Origin: Photobacterium profundum SS9
GTDB taxonomy: Bacteria; Pseudomonadota; Gammaproteobacteria; Enterobacterales; Vibrionaceae
NCBI RefSeq assembly: GCF_000196255.1
Contig: NC_006371.1
Span: 124,001 to 188,000 of the forward strand
Direction of reading: 5' to 3'
Length of the DNA stretch: 64,000 nt
The notes below the pieces were generated by a model. It was given only the letters and a program-made list of their open reading frames with translations. It was not told where the DNA came from and did not search any database. Shown here piece by piece: positions 38,384-48,429 of this stretch. Positions within the stretch are counted from its first letter, which is position 1. The number at the start of each line of letters is the position of its first letter. Both the position numbers and the translations under genes were made by a program.

Positions 38384-39160
38384 GTGAAAAGTGCTGTCGA
38401 AAGACGTATGGAAATCGTTAGCCTAGTTAACCGTGATGGTAAAGCTCGTGTTGAGGATCTTGCTGCACAATTTAATGTCTCTAGTGTCACCATTCGCAGT
38501 GACCTTAGTTTTCTGGAAAAAAATGGCTATGTGGTTCGTTCACACGGTGCGGCAATTCCAAATTCTGGGGTAATAGCAGAGCTGACTGTTCATGAGAAAC
38601 GCCGTCAAAATGCCGGTATTAAGTCTCTTATTGGTCAGGCGGCAGCGAAACTGATTGAAAGTGGTGACACGGTTATTCTGGATTCGGGTACTACAACGCG
38701 AGAAATCGCGTCTAGTTTGAAAGCACTAGATGATGTAGTGGTAATGACCAACGGTCTAGATGTAGCAATGGAGTTGGCATCAGCACCTGGAATTGAGGTT
38801 TTGATGTCTGGCGGTGTACTTCGTAAAGGTGCACTTTCTTTTTCTGGCTCGCAAGCTGAAAGCAGCTTAAAAAACTACCGATTTGATAAGGTATTTTTAG
38901 GTGTAGACGGTTTTGATTTGCGAGCAGGTATCACCACACACAGCGAACAAGAGGCAAGCCTCAATCGCTTGATGTGTGAAATTTCTGAACAGGTTATTGC
39001 AGTTGTCGATTCTACCAAGTTTGGTAAACGTAGCTGTCACATGATTCGAGAGTTTGGAAATATTGATATCTTGGTAACAGATTCTGATATTCCTGAAGAC
39101 TATTTACAGGGTCTTCGTGAAATGAAAGTTGACGTTATTATTGTTGAAAAAGGAAATTAA
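38384..39160 (+). CDS. agaR: DeoR-family repressor, AgaR-like
   Basis: GTG 38384 is preceded by AAGGAGA. The 258-residue protein has a winged helix-turn-helix (ERRMEIVSLVNRDGKARVEDLAAQFNVSS, then TIRSDLSFLEKNGYVVRSHG) and a DeoR sensor domain with VILDSGTTTREIASSL, the phosphosugar-binding loop, and STKFGKRSCHMI. It is close in pattern to E. coli AgaR, the repressor of the N-acetylgalactosamine genes. The inducer is likely a phosphorylated amino sugar. It sits next to the densest hexamer cluster and is the likely reader of those sites. Confidence 0.9.
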   Translation: MKSAVERRMEIVSLVNRDGKARVEDLAAQFNVSSVTIRSDLSFLEKNGYVVRSHGAAIPNSGVIAELTVHEKRRQNAGIKSLIGQAAAKLIESGDTVILDSGTTTREIASSLKALDDVVVMTNGLDVAMELASAPGIEVLMSGGVLRKGALSFSGSQAESSLKNYRFDKVFLGVDGFDLRAGITTHSEQEASLNRLMCEISEQVIAVVDSTKFGKRSCHMIREFGNIDILVTDSDIPEDYLQGLREMKVDVIIVEKGN

Positions 39161-39208
39161 TCGCTAGCTCCATTGCCACATCTTAGATGTTGACTATGGA
39201 GTTAGTAA

Positions 39209-40495
39209 ATGAACACCCTTCTAAATCTCGTTCAGCGCCATAAAGCAGGCGATAAAAATGGCATTTATTCTGTCTGCTCTGCTCATCCGCTAGTTATTGA
39301 AGCGGCGCTTACTCAGGCGTTGAGCGATGATTCTTTATTATTAATTGAAGCTACCTCCAACCAAGTAGATCAATTTGGTGGTTATACAGGTATGACACCT
39401 GTTGATTTTCGTAATTTTGTTTTAGAACAAGCGGAAGCGCTTCACTTTCCAACAGAAAACCTCATTCTTGGTGGCGATCACCTTGGTCCTAACCGTTGGC
39501 AGCATCTTGTTGCTGAAGAAGCAATGAACAATGCAGATGTTTTGATTACTGCATACGTTGCGGCAGGTTTTAAGAAAATTCACCTCGATTGCAGTATGTC
39601 TTGTTTAGGGGATCCAATCCCATTATCTGATGCAATTGTCGCAGAGCGTGCTGCCCGTTTAGCTAATATTGCTGAAAATACGGCGATTAATGTCTTTGGT
39701 GTCAGCGATCTGGTTTACGTTATTGGTACCGAAGTTCCTGTACCTGGTGGTGCCGCGGAAGAATTGGCTGAGCTTGAAGTAACGTCAGCCGAGGCTGCAA
39801 ACGAAACAATTCGTAGCCACAAAGAAGCATTTGCAAAAGTCGGTGTTTCCAGTTGCTGGTCTCGGGTTATAGGCCTTGTCGTACAACCTGGAGTTGAATT
39901 TGATCACACAGGTGTTATCGATTATTGCTCAGAAAAAGCCCAAGCATTAAGTAACGTGGTTAATCATCACGATCACCTTATTTTTGAAGCACACTCAACC
40001 GACTATCAAACCGATAAAGCGTATAAAGCGCTGGTTGATGATCATTTTGCCATTTTGAAAGTCGGCCCAGCACTCACCTTTGCTATGCGTGAAGCACTCT
40101 TCAATCTGTGTGATATCGAAGCTGAAATAGTGCCTAAAGCACACTGCTCAAACCTGAAAGAACAGATAGAGAAGCAAATGTGTGACGCTCCTGAATATTG
40201 GAATAAATATTATCAGGGCAATGAGTCACAGCAGCGTTTTGCTCGCTGTTATAGCTTTAGTGACCGTATTCGCTACTACTGGCCAGATCAAAATATCCAT
40301 GCAGCACAAGGTAAGTTGTTCGACAACCTTACGCGTACCGGTATTCCCCTTCCATTATTGAGCCAATATCTTCCCGAGCAATTTCATGCTGTTCGTGAAG
40401 GACAAATAAGCGCAGATCCAAAAACATTGGTTCTTGAAAAAATTCGTCAGGTACTTCGTAGTTACGCGAAGGCATGCAAACTAAATAAAGATTAA
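39209..40495 (+). CDS. kbaZ: Tagatose-bisphosphate aldolase noncatalytic subunit, KbaZ/GatZ type
   Basis: A 428-residue protein of the GatZ/KbaZ family. Signature stretches are [49 protein letters not shown] and the later [18 protein letters not shown]. This subunit stabilises and activates the class II aldolase KbaY, encoded 17 kb away at 57858. It is the first gene of the aga-type operon behind the repressor gene. Confidence 0.93.
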   Translation: MNTLLNLVQRHKAGDKNGIYSVCSAHPLVIEAALTQALSDDSLLLIEATSNQVDQFGGYTGMTPVDFRNFVLEQAEALHFPTENLILGGDHLGPNRWQHLVAEEAMNNADVLITAYVAAGFKKIHLDCSMSCLGDPIPLSDAIVAERAARLANIAENTAINVFGVSDLVYVIGTEVPVPGGAAEELAELEVTSAEAANETIRSHKEAFAKVGVSSCWSRVIGLVVQPGVEFDHTGVIDYCSEKAQALSNVVNHHDHLIFEAHSTDYQTDKAYKALVDDHFAILKVGPALTFAMREALFNLCDIEAEIVPKAHCSNLKEQIEKQMCDAPEYWNKYYQGNESQQRFARCYSFSDRIRYYWPDQNIHAAQGKLFDNLTRTGIPLPLLSQYLPEQFHAVREGQISADPKTLVLEKIRQVLRSYAKACKLNKD

Positions 40496-40505
40496 GAGGT
40501 AGTAC

Positions 40506-41669
40506 ATGAACCAATATCTTGGTTATTCCGAGCTTGAACTTGAACGGCTTAATGCATTCTGGACGGCAAAAGAGATTGAGCAGCAGCCATCTTGCTGGCG
40601 TAAAACACATGCCATTATTCAAGAGTGCCTACCTGCAATTAGTGCATTCATGAGCAACGCACTAGCGCAGCCTAATTTACGTATTGTATTGACTGGCGCG
40701 GGCACATCGGCTTTTGCGGGTAGTGCATTAGCACCAGCGTTATCAAAGAAAACAGGTTTACGAGTCGAAGCCATTGCTTCTACTGATTTAGTCTCAAATC
40801 CAGCCCAGTTTTTTGCGGAAGATCTACCAACATTATTAGTGTCATTTGCTCGTTCAGGCAATAGCCCAGAAAGTGTAGCAGCAGTAGAACTGGCTAATCA
40901 GTGCCTTACAAATTGTTTTCACCTTGTACTGACGTGTAATGGGGAAGGGCAATTATATAAAAACGCGGTCAATGATAATAAATCGTTCGCATTGTTAATG
41001 CCTGAAGAAACAAATGACAAATCCTTTGCGATGACGTCAAGTTTTTCGTCAATGATGTTAGCCGCTTTTTCAGTTGTTACATCTGGTAACGATTACACGA
41101 AAGAAATCGAAAGATTTTGTAAGTGTTCTGAGGGGTTAGTCAAAGAAATTAATAACAATATCAGTAGTATTGCAGGAGATACTATTCAGCGCGTCATTTA
41201 CTTAGGAAGTGGAGGTTTGCAGGGCTTGGCTCAGGAATCAGCATTAAAATTGCTTGAGTTAACTGCTGGTAAAGTTGTGGCATGTTTTGATTCTCCGCTA
41301 GGCTTCCGTCACGGACCTAAATCTATTGTTGATAATGAAACAATGATTGTCGTGTACATCTCTAATGACCCTTATACCCGCCAATATGACCTCGATCTTC
41401 TTAGTGAACTTCGACGTGATAATACCGCTAAAAAAGTGATTGCTATTACGGCTCAGAAAGATGAGTTAGTGGCCAATGGTGATTACTATCTGGTACCTGA
41501 TATGGATTCAGCAACGGATGTTGAATTGTTATTCCCCTATATGATTTTCGCTCAAACGTATGCGTTTCATCGCGCCATTGCGTTAGGCAATACACCTGAT
41601 AACCCTTGCCCAACTGGTGAAGTAAACCGTGTGGTTCAAGGTGTCACTATTCATAAATTTAATAATTAG
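40506..41669 (+). CDS. agaS: Galactosamine-6-phosphate deaminase/isomerase, SIS domain (AgaS-type)
   Basis: A 387-residue two-SIS-domain protein. LTGAGTSAFAGSALAP and SFARSGNSPESVAAVEL are the sugar-phosphate-binding loops, and the second SIS contains YLGSGGLQGLAQESALKLLELTAGK. AgaS converts galactosamine 6-phosphate to tagatose 6-phosphate with release of ammonia, the step after AgaA deacetylation. RBS AAGAGG precedes the ATG. Ten bases after kbaZ. Confidence 0.92.
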   Translation: MNQYLGYSELELERLNAFWTAKEIEQQPSCWRKTHAIIQECLPAISAFMSNALAQPNLRIVLTGAGTSAFAGSALAPALSKKTGLRVEAIASTDLVSNPAQFFAEDLPTLLVSFARSGNSPESVAAVELANQCLTNCFHLVLTCNGEGQLYKNAVNDNKSFALLMPEETNDKSFAMTSSFSSMMLAAFSVVTSGNDYTKEIERFCKCSEGLVKEINNNISSIAGDTIQRVIYLGSGGLQGLAQESALKLLELTAGKVVACFDSPLGFRHGPKSIVDNETMIVVYISNDPYTRQYDLDLLSELRRDNTAKKVIAITAQKDELVANGDYYLVPDMDSATDVELLFPYMIFAQTYAFHRAIALGNTPDNPCPTGEVNRVVQGVTIHKFNN

Positions 41670-41694
41670 AAAATGACAAGAAGGTAGAACTCTT

Positions 41695-42195
41695 ATGACT
41701 GCACCTAATATTGTTTGGACTCGTATTGATGAGCGTCTTTTACACGGCCAAATTCGTATTACTTGGGGTAAACACACCGAAGCAAACCTTATTTTAGTGG
41801 CGAATGATGATGCCGCAGAAGGGCCAAATGCCGCCTTTATGCAGGCAGGAATGAAAGCATCAGCCGGTGGTGAATATGCCGTACGCTTTTTTTCCATTCA
41901 GAAAACAATTGATGTGATCCATAAAGCATCGCCAAAACAGAATATTTTTGTTTTGTGTAACAACCCTACAGATGTTGCACGTCTTGTTGAAGGTGGTGTG
42001 CCAATTACCCACTGTAATGTCGGCAACATGCACTTTCATGAAGGTAAACGTCAGATAGCGAAAACGGTATCTGTTGATAGTAAAGATTTGAATGCATTTG
42101 AACGTATGGTTGAGCGCGGCGTGACGTGTACCGTACAAAACACACCGGATCAGAAGCCTATTAATGTGCTTGATCTTGCCGTGGAAAATGCATAA
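41695..42195 (+). CDS. PTS IIB component, mannose family
   Basis: A 166-residue cytoplasmic IIB protein. The phosphorylated His17 lies in RIDERLLHGQIR, the diagnostic mannose-family IIB site. It passes phosphate from IIA to the incoming sugar. Whether the substrate is N-acetylgalactosamine (AgaV type) or an unsaturated disaccharide cannot be told from the sequence. Confidence 0.95.
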   Translation: MTAPNIVWTRIDERLLHGQIRITWGKHTEANLILVANDDAAEGPNAAFMQAGMKASAGGEYAVRFFSIQKTIDVIHKASPKQNIFVLCNNPTDVARLVEGGVPITHCNVGNMHFHEGKRQIAKTVSVDSKDLNAFERMVERGVTCTVQNTPDQKPINVLDLAVENA

Positions 42196-42230
42196 AGCCA
42201 ATCAGTAAATCATAGGTAAAGGAATTAATT

Positions 42231-42995
42231 ATGTTTTTTGAAGCGATGCTTGTCGCGGTATGGGCGTTCTTCTGTGGTATCGATAAATACGATGTCGCAT
42301 TGAATATCCACCGTCCGTTAATTACCGGACCAGTTGTTGGTCTGATCATGGGTGATATGCAAATCGGTTTGATTGCCGGTGCAACACTCGAACTTGCTTG
42401 GTTAGGTTTAGTTCCGAACGCTGGTGCTCAGCCACCAGATGTAACTTTGGGTACGATTGCTGCGGTTGCTTTTGCAGTGATGACAGGGCAAACAGCTGAA
42501 GTTGCAATGGGTGTCGGTATGCCTATCGCAGTATTGATGCAAATGCTTGTAATTGGCTTCTTCGCTGTTACGTCATTCACCATGGGCAAGGCAGATAAAT
42601 ACGCAGAGCAAGGTGATTCTGATGGTATTGACCGACTCCTGATTTCAACTCTTGGCTTACGAGCGCTTCTCTATTCTGTTGTGGCATTTATCACTGTGTA
42701 CTTTGGCGAACATGCAGCAACGTGGATTGATGAAAATGCACCAAAAGTATTACTTGAGGGGCTAGGCATTGGCGCGAAGATGGTGCCAGCGATTGGTTTT
42801 GCAATGCTACTTAAAATCATGTGGTCGAAAGAAGTGGCGGGTGTGTTCTTCATTGGTTTCGTAATGACAACATATCTACAGTTGCCAATTATGGCGGTTG
42901 CAATTTTAGGTGCATCAGCGGCGGCATTGTATTTCTTCTTCAGTGGTAACGGTAATTCAAATAATCAAGATAAGGAATTCGAAGATGGCATCTGA
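42231..42995 (+). CDS. PTS IIC component, mannose family
   Basis: A 254-residue membrane protein with about seven hydrophobic segments, containing the IIC signature GPVVGLIMGDMQIGLIAGATLELAWLG. It forms part of the sugar channel with IID. It overlaps the IID gene by 11 bp. Confidence 0.95.
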   Translation: MFFEAMLVAVWAFFCGIDKYDVALNIHRPLITGPVVGLIMGDMQIGLIAGATLELAWLGLVPNAGAQPPDVTLGTIAAVAFAVMTGQTAEVAMGVGMPIAVLMQMLVIGFFAVTSFTMGKADKYAEQGDSDGIDRLLISTLGLRALLYSVVAFITVYFGEHAATWIDENAPKVLLEGLGIGAKMVPAIGFAMLLKIMWSKEVAGVFFIGFVMTTYLQLPIMAVAILGASAAALYFFFSGNGNSNNQDKEFEDGI

Positions 42996-43878
42996 TATTA
43001 CAGTTGGCACGCTAGCCGATAAAAACACCAAAACGTATGAAAACTTAATTGATGATGTTGATGCATATGAAGATACAACAAAGCGCAAAGTAATCTCGAA
43101 GAAAGACCTGTGGATGTGTGCACTACGTGGTCTGTTTATGGAAGGTAACTTTAACTTTGAACGTATGCAGGCTGGTGGTTTTGCTTATTCCATTATTCCA
43201 GCACTGAAGAAGATTCACGGTGATAATAAACGTGATTTTGCCAAGTCATTAAAAAACCATCTGCAGTTCTTTAATGCTAGCCCTAAATTGTTCACTTTCT
43301 TACTGGGCACGGCTATAGCCATGGAAGAGAACAAAGAAAAACCTTCAACAGTGAATGTTATGAAGGTTGCAGGTATGGGACCAACAGGCGGGATCGGTGA
43401 TGCCCTTGATCACATGACGTTAATGCCACTGACCTTAGCACTGGGTGCATCAATTGCACTTGAAGGGTCTATTGCGGGTCCGTTTGTTTTCTTCTTTTTG
43501 TATCAAACAGCTCATTTCTTAGCCTACTTTGGCCTGATGTTCATGGGATATAAAGCGGGTACCGCTGCCATGGTGAGCATGAGTGATACTACCGAGAAGC
43601 TGGCGAAAGCAGCCAATATCATGGGTATCTTTGTTATCGGAGCTTTGTCCGCCACCTTTATACGGGTTCAGACGACCGCATCGTTAGAGATGGGAGGGGC
43701 GACGGTTGAATTACAAACCGCCTTATTCGATAAGATCATGCCTAACCTACTGCCTTTAGCCTTAGTGTTCTTTATGCTCAAAATGGTTAAAGGTACAGGG
43801 TTCTGGGCTAAGCCACCGGTTCTAATCTTCGCAACTTTGGCTGCAGGTGTTGTGGGCCACTTCTTGGGTATTCTTTAA
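42985..43878 (+). CDS. PTS IID component, mannose family
   Basis: ATG 42985 (MASDITVGTLADKN) is inside the end of the IIC gene with GGAATTCGAAG just ahead; an in-frame start at 42910 would overlap IIC too far. The 297-residue protein has the family's RGLFMEGNFNFERMQAGGFAYSIIP and the GPTGGIGDALDHMTLMPL loop, then C-terminal TM helices. IID and IIC together define substrate specificity. Confidence 0.95.
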   Translation: MASDITVGTLADKNTKTYENLIDDVDAYEDTTKRKVISKKDLWMCALRGLFMEGNFNFERMQAGGFAYSIIPALKKIHGDNKRDFAKSLKNHLQFFNASPKLFTFLLGTAIAMEENKEKPSTVNVMKVAGMGPTGGIGDALDHMTLMPLTLALGASIALEGSIAGPFVFFFLYQTAHFLAYFGLMFMGYKAGTAAMVSMSDTTEKLAKAANIMGIFVIGALSATFIRVQTTASLEMGGATVELQTALFDKIMPNLLPLALVFFMLKMVKGTGFWAKPPVLIFATLAAGVVGHFLGIL

Positions 43879-43937
43879 GTAATCACATTTCGATATATCA
43901 GGGGGGAGTTATTCCCCCCCATATCAAGGATTTTTAG

Positions 43938-44381
43938 ATGATTGGTATTATTGTTTCAGGTCATATTCATTTCGCATCTGGTATGCAGTCAGCCGTTAAG
44001 GCGATTGCAGGCGAACAAAAGCAAATGGAATTCATCGATTTTGTGGAATCTATGTCGACGGATGAATTGGAAGCCAAACTTCGTCAGGCTGCACTGTTAG
44101 CAGACTCTGGTGAAGGTGTGTTGTTTTTGACTGATATTCCAGGGGGATCACCGTGTAATCGTGCATTGGCGATCATGATGGATACGCCAAATATCGAACT
44201 TATTGCAGGGGCGAACTTGCCAATGATTGCCAATGCAGCATTCGAACGCGAAGACGTTAGCTTACAAGAGTTAGTTGAGACACTGTTGGAAATTGGTGCT
44301 TCTTGTATGCAAGACATGCGTAAAGAATTAGAAGCAGTGATGGAATTAGAGCCAGTTGCTGAATGTGAAGACGGACTATAA
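43938..44381 (+). CDS. PTS IIA component, mannose family
   Basis: A 147-residue IIA protein. His9 in IIVSGHIHFASGM is the phosphorylation site, followed by FLTDIPGGSPCNRAL, typical of mannose-family IIA. It takes phosphate from HPr. It is placed directly before the deacetylase gene, three bases between, as in agaF-agaA arrangements. Confidence 0.95.
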   Translation: MIGIIVSGHIHFASGMQSAVKAIAGEQKQMEFIDFVESMSTDELEAKLRQAALLADSGEGVLFLTDIPGGSPCNRALAIMMDTPNIELIAGANLPMIANAAFEREDVSLQELVETLLEIGASCMQDMRKELEAVMELEPVAECEDGL

Positions 44382-44383
44382 AT

Positions 44384-45535
44384 ATGCGTTATGCCTTACT
44401 TGCAGATCGAGTATTTACACCTGAAGGAATCGTGACGGATACAGCAGTAGTCATTGCCAATGGCAAGATCGAAGCAGTTACTGCAACTATACCGACAGAC
44501 TGTGATGTGATCCGTCTTGAAGGTCAATCATTGTTACCGGGCTTTATCGATATTCATATTCACGGTCGCCAAGGGGCAGATGTGATGGATGCGACTGATG
44601 AAGCATTGCAAAACATTGCCAATGCCTTACCGCAAACGGGTGTTGTCGGTTGGGTTGGTACCACGGTAACAGCGCCTTGGAGCGATATCTTAAACGCATT
44701 AACAGGTGTACGTACTTTCATTGAGAAGAAACAAACCCATGGCGCAGAGCTGTTGGGCAGCTTTTTAGAGGGACCGTATTTTACAGAACCACATCGAGGT
44801 TCTCATCCCCCTGCTTTTTTGAAGTCTCCAACGATTGAAGAGTTAGAGCAATTAAAAGAAGCAGCGTCGGGTTCATTGATCCGTGCTGCAGTAGCCCCTG
44901 AGGCTAAAGGTACGATGGAAGCTATTAGCTGGCTCACTGAACATCAGATTAAAGTATCGGTCGCTCATACAGATGCAACGTTCGATCAGGTAACGGAAGC
45001 CCATCATCGGGGTGCTGATTGTGGTGTTCATCTTTTTAATGGTATGCGTGGATTACACCATCGAGAGCCTGGTTGTTGCGGGGCTATTTTATACCACGAC
45101 ATGCTGGCGGAACTCATTGCCGATGGTATTCATGTGAATCCCGTCATGATGCAGCTTGCTTATCGAATGAAAGGGTATCAGGGAATAGCATTGATTACTG
45201 ATTGTATGCGAGCGGGTGGATTAAGCGATGGTGAATATCAGCTTGGTGCACAAACAATCACGGTGACTAATGGTGAAGCTCGTAGCCCATGTGGTTCGCT
45301 AGCAGGAAGTACCTGCAGCTTGGATCAGGCATTGCGTAACATGGTGTTTGAAAGCCACGTACCTGAATGGGAAGCGGTGCAAATGGCATCGTTTGTTCCT
45401 GCTAATTATCTGGGACTTGCTCATCGCCTTGGCAGTATTGCTAAAGGAATGGAAGCCAGTCTTACTGTTATGAATGAAGCATTACAAGTGCAAGGCACAT
45501 TGATTAACGGTGAATGGGCATACCACACCGAGTAA
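44384..45535 (+). CDS. agaA: N-acetylgalactosamine-6-phosphate deacetylase, AgaA/NagA type
   Basis: A 383-residue amidohydrolase of the NagA family. The metal site begins with IDIHIHGRQG; later ligands appear in SVAHTDA and GVHLFNGMRGLHHREPG; the catalytic Asp is in LITDCMRAGG. It removes the acetyl group from the PTS-phosphorylated N-acetylhexosamine. Context favours the galacto- form. Confidence 0.92.
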   Translation: MRYALLADRVFTPEGIVTDTAVVIANGKIEAVTATIPTDCDVIRLEGQSLLPGFIDIHIHGRQGADVMDATDEALQNIANALPQTGVVGWVGTTVTAPWSDILNALTGVRTFIEKKQTHGAELLGSFLEGPYFTEPHRGSHPPAFLKSPTIEELEQLKEAASGSLIRAAVAPEAKGTMEAISWLTEHQIKVSVAHTDATFDQVTEAHHRGADCGVHLFNGMRGLHHREPGCCGAILYHDMLAELIADGIHVNPVMMQLAYRMKGYQGIALITDCMRAGGLSDGEYQLGAQTITVTNGEARSPCGSLAGSTCSLDQALRNMVFESHVPEWEAVQMASFVPANYLGLAHRLGSIAKGMEASLTVMNEALQVQGTLINGEWAYHTE

Positions 45536-45586
45536 TAAAATAATCGTTGTCTTGTCTTGAAAATTAAATTGTTAAGAGGTTTTAAA

Positions 45587-46417
45587 ATGGAAATTCGTCA
45601 ACCAATTCATAGTGAGCATGCGAAGCAACTTGATACAGCTGGTTTGCGTGAGCAGTTTTTGATTGAAGGTATGTTTCAAGAAGGTCAAATCAACCTGACT
45701 TACAGCCACATTGACCGGATTATTGTCGGTGGTGCAGTGCCTACAACCGAAGCGCTGATGCTTGAAGGTGGAAAGGAGATTGGTGTTGACTACTTTCTTG
45801 AGCGCCGTGAACTAGGTGCAATTAATATTGGTGAACCAGGTTTAGTTATCGTTGATGGCGAAACGTTTGAGATTGGTACCCGCGAAGCGATTTACGTCGG
45901 CAAGGGAGCAAAAGACGTTAAGTTTGAAAGTGTATCAGCAGAAAAGCCAGCACGTTTCTATGTAAACAGTGCACCTGCTCACATGAATTATCCTACACGT
46001 AAGATCACGCGTGAAGATGCATCGCCTGAAACCTTGGGTAGCAAGGAAAACTGCAACGTACGTACCATTAATAAGTACCTACACCCAGCAGTATTGCCAA
46101 CTTGTCAGTTACTAATGGGGTTGACCGAGCTCGCACCAGGCAGTCTATGGAACACCATGCCTTGCCATACTCATGAGCGTCGTATGGAAGTGTATCTGTA
46201 CTTCAATATGAAAAACGACAACATCGTTTTCCATTATATGGGCGAACCGCAGGAAACCCGTCACATCATTATGCGAAATGAGCAAGCAGTGATCAGCCCT
46301 AGCTGGTCTATTCACTCAGGCGTGGGTACGGCGGCATACACCTTTATCTGGAGTATGGTCGGTGAAAACCAGACGTTCCACGACATGGACCATGTTGCAA
46401 TGAGCGACTTGAAATAA
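45587..46417 (+). CDS. kduI: 5-dehydro-4-deoxy-D-glucuronate isomerase
   Basis: ATG 45587 ([17 protein letters not shown]) with AAGAGG upstream gives 276 residues, close to E. coli KduI; a start at 45557 would add ten residues. The cupin zinc site is [16 protein letters not shown]. KduI isomerises the open form of the unsaturated uronic acid to 3-deoxy-D-glycero-2,5-hexodiulosonate. In glycosaminoglycan loci it acts on the uronate freed from unsaturated disaccharides. Confidence 0.95.
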   Translation: MEIRQPIHSEHAKQLDTAGLREQFLIEGMFQEGQINLTYSHIDRIIVGGAVPTTEALMLEGGKEIGVDYFLERRELGAINIGEPGLVIVDGETFEIGTREAIYVGKGAKDVKFESVSAEKPARFYVNSAPAHMNYPTRKITREDASPETLGSKENCNVRTINKYLHPAVLPTCQLLMGLTELAPGSLWNTMPCHTHERRMEVYLYFNMKNDNIVFHYMGEPQETRHIIMRNEQAVISPSWSIHSGVGTAAYTFIWSMVGENQTFHDMDHVAMSDLK

Positions 46418-46512
46418 CCCCTTTCTCTTAGATAGCGGTATGGCAAATGTTACCTACTTACTCTCTTATTAATGTTTGTTGTGTCGCATTAAATAGTAAT
46501 CAGGAATTCCAA

Positions 46513-47268
46513 ATGAATATGTTTGATCTATCGGGCAAGGTTGCCATTGTAACAGGTTGTAATACCGGACTTGGTCAGGGTATGGCGTTAGGGTTGGCAA
46601 AAGCGGGTGCCAACATTGTGGGCATTGGTCATCAGCCAGCACCAGAAACACAGGAACAAGTTGAAGCGCTAGGGTGTAAATTTCATTACATTACTGCAAA
46701 CCTAATGGCGCAAGATAAGCTTGAAGCCATCGTTGCTGAAGCGGTAGAAGTGATGGGACAGGTTGATATTCTAATCAACAACGCCGGTATTATCCGTCGT
46801 GAAGATATCCTCGAATTCTCTGAAGAAAACTGGGACGACGTGATTAACATTAATCAGAAAACCCTGTTTTTCTTATCTCAATCGGTTGCTAAGCAGTTTG
46901 TAAAACAAGGTAACGGCGGCAAGATTATTAATATTGCATCAATGCTCTCTTTCCAAGGTGGTATCCGCGTTCCTTCTTACACTGCAAGTAAATCTGCAGT
47001 TATGGGTCTAACGCGCGCACTGGCTACCGAGCTTGCTGAGCACAAAATTAATGTGAATGCGATTGCCCCAGGTTACATGGCAACCGATAACACAGAAGCG
47101 CTGCGTGCAGATGAAGCGCGTAATGCTGCAATCCTTGAGCGTATTCCCGCGAACCGTTGGGGGTTACCTTCTGATCTTGAAGGCCCAGCAGTATTCCTAG
47201 CTTCATCGGCAAGTGATTACATTAATGGTTATACGATTGCCGTTGATGGTGGTTGGTTAGCACGCTAA
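46513..47268 (+). CDS. kduD: 2-dehydro-3-deoxy-D-gluconate 5-dehydrogenase
   Basis: ATG 46513 follows AGGAATTCC; 251 residues. Classical SDR: TGCNTGLGQGMA cofactor loop, NNAGI, Ser in IASMLSFQGG and Tyr-Lys in SYTASKSAV, and a DGGWLAR C-terminus identical in pattern to E. coli KduD. It reduces the KduI product to 2-keto-3-deoxygluconate, the substrate of KdgK at 58863. Confidence 0.95.
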   Translation: MNMFDLSGKVAIVTGCNTGLGQGMALGLAKAGANIVGIGHQPAPETQEQVEALGCKFHYITANLMAQDKLEAIVAEAVEVMGQVDILINNAGIIRREDILEFSEENWDDVININQKTLFFLSQSVAKQFVKQGNGGKIINIASMLSFQGGIRVPSYTASKSAVMGLTRALATELAEHKINVNAIAPGYMATDNTEALRADEARNAAILERIPANRWGLPSDLEGPAVFLASSASDYINGYTIAVDGGWLAR

Positions 47269-47278
47269 GGAGAGCACT

Positions 47279-48328
47279 ATGGCATTAGGTACGAAGCAAG
47301 ACATTCTCGATACCATGAAGCGAGTGTATCGTTATCAGGCCGCAAATCAAACACGCAGTGTGATTCGTCGAAGCGGTAAAACACGCTTTATCAAAGATAC
47401 CGATTGGGAACGTGGCGTATTTTGGTCTTGTACGTCTGCAGCATGGTTGGCCACTGATGATAATGAATACCTTGATGGGGTAATGAACTACGCCTTGCAT
47501 ACCGGTTTCAGAACAGGGCCGAATGCCCGTTTCGCTGATGATCATATTTGCTGTCAGGCATATCTTGATGTGTATCCGGTTGTTGATCAAGCTGAAGCAC
47601 TTGAGCCAACGATCAAAGCGCTGGATATTATGGTCGATAGCCCTGAATTAGGGCGTAAAGACTGGTGGTGGTGTGATTCACTATTTATGGCACCGCCTGC
47701 ATTTGCCGCACTGTCAAAGCAAACTGGTGATGCGAAATATCTAGAGTATATGAACACCGCTTACTGGGATTCAGTGGATCACTTGCTTGATCCTGATACC
47801 GGGTTGTTCTACCGCGATTACCGCTATATACCCGACGGCTCGGGTAATGAGCTTCGTGAAGCTAACGGTAACAAAGTATTTTGGAGTCGTGGTATTGGTT
47901 GGGTTCTGGCATCGGTTCCGCGCTTGATGGCACATCTGCCCGAGGATTATCCCGAGCGTAACCGTTATCTTGAGTTGTTTAACAATCTTGCTGCTGAAGT
48001 GATTAAATATCAACAAGCAGATGGCTTTTGGCGCACAAGCTTACTTGATCCTGAAAGTTTTCCTGCACCAGAAAGCAGTGCGGCTGCACTATTTTGTTAC
48101 GGCTTGGCATGGGGGATTAACAGTGGCCAGCTAGATCGTGACACTTATTATCCTGTTGTTGAAAAAGCATGGGGTGCACTGCAAGGATGTATCCATGATA
48201 ACGGTATGATCGGCTGGGTACAGTTACCTGCATTTAACCCTCGAGATGTGCAGTTTGAACATAATATCGATTATGGCGCAGGGGCATTTATGCTGGCCGC
48301 AACTGAAGTCGCTCATTTAGTAAAATAA
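47279..48328 (+). CDS. GH105 unsaturated uronyl hydrolase, cytoplasmic
   Basis: A 349-residue (alpha/alpha)6-barrel enzyme of the YteR/RhiN type. FADDHICCQAYLDVY and KDWWWCDSLFMAPPAFAAL are its active-site blocks, with Asp residues in both, and EHNIDYGAGAFMLAATE closes the chain. There is no signal peptide, so it acts inside the cell. GH88 usually performs this step on chondroitin disaccharides; no GH88 is present in the window, so this GH105 probably replaces it. Spaced 10 bp after kduD. Confidence 0.88.
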   Translation: MALGTKQDILDTMKRVYRYQAANQTRSVIRRSGKTRFIKDTDWERGVFWSCTSAAWLATDDNEYLDGVMNYALHTGFRTGPNARFADDHICCQAYLDVYPVVDQAEALEPTIKALDIMVDSPELGRKDWWWCDSLFMAPPAFAALSKQTGDAKYLEYMNTAYWDSVDHLLDPDTGLFYRDYRYIPDGSGNELREANGNKVFWSRGIGWVLASVPRLMAHLPEDYPERNRYLELFNNLAAEVIKYQQADGFWRTSLLDPESFPAPESSAAALFCYGLAWGINSGQLDRDTYYPVVEKAWGALQGCIHDNGMIGWVQLPAFNPRDVQFEHNIDYGAGAFMLAATEVAHLVK

Positions 48329-48356
48329 GGTGGCTGGTACATAGCGTGAAAAAATT

Positions 48357-48392
48357 AAAAGCTGATTTTATTTCGATAAGGTCAGCTTTTTT
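48357..48392 (+). terminator. Terminator of the aga-kdu operon
   Basis: AAAAGCTGA (48357-48365) pairs with TCAGCTTTT (48382-48390); T-rich tail follows. It lies 28 bp after the GH105 gene. Confidence 0.85.
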
Positions 48393-48429
48393 ATTCTAAG
48401 AAAAACAAAAATAAATAAGGAAAAGCGTG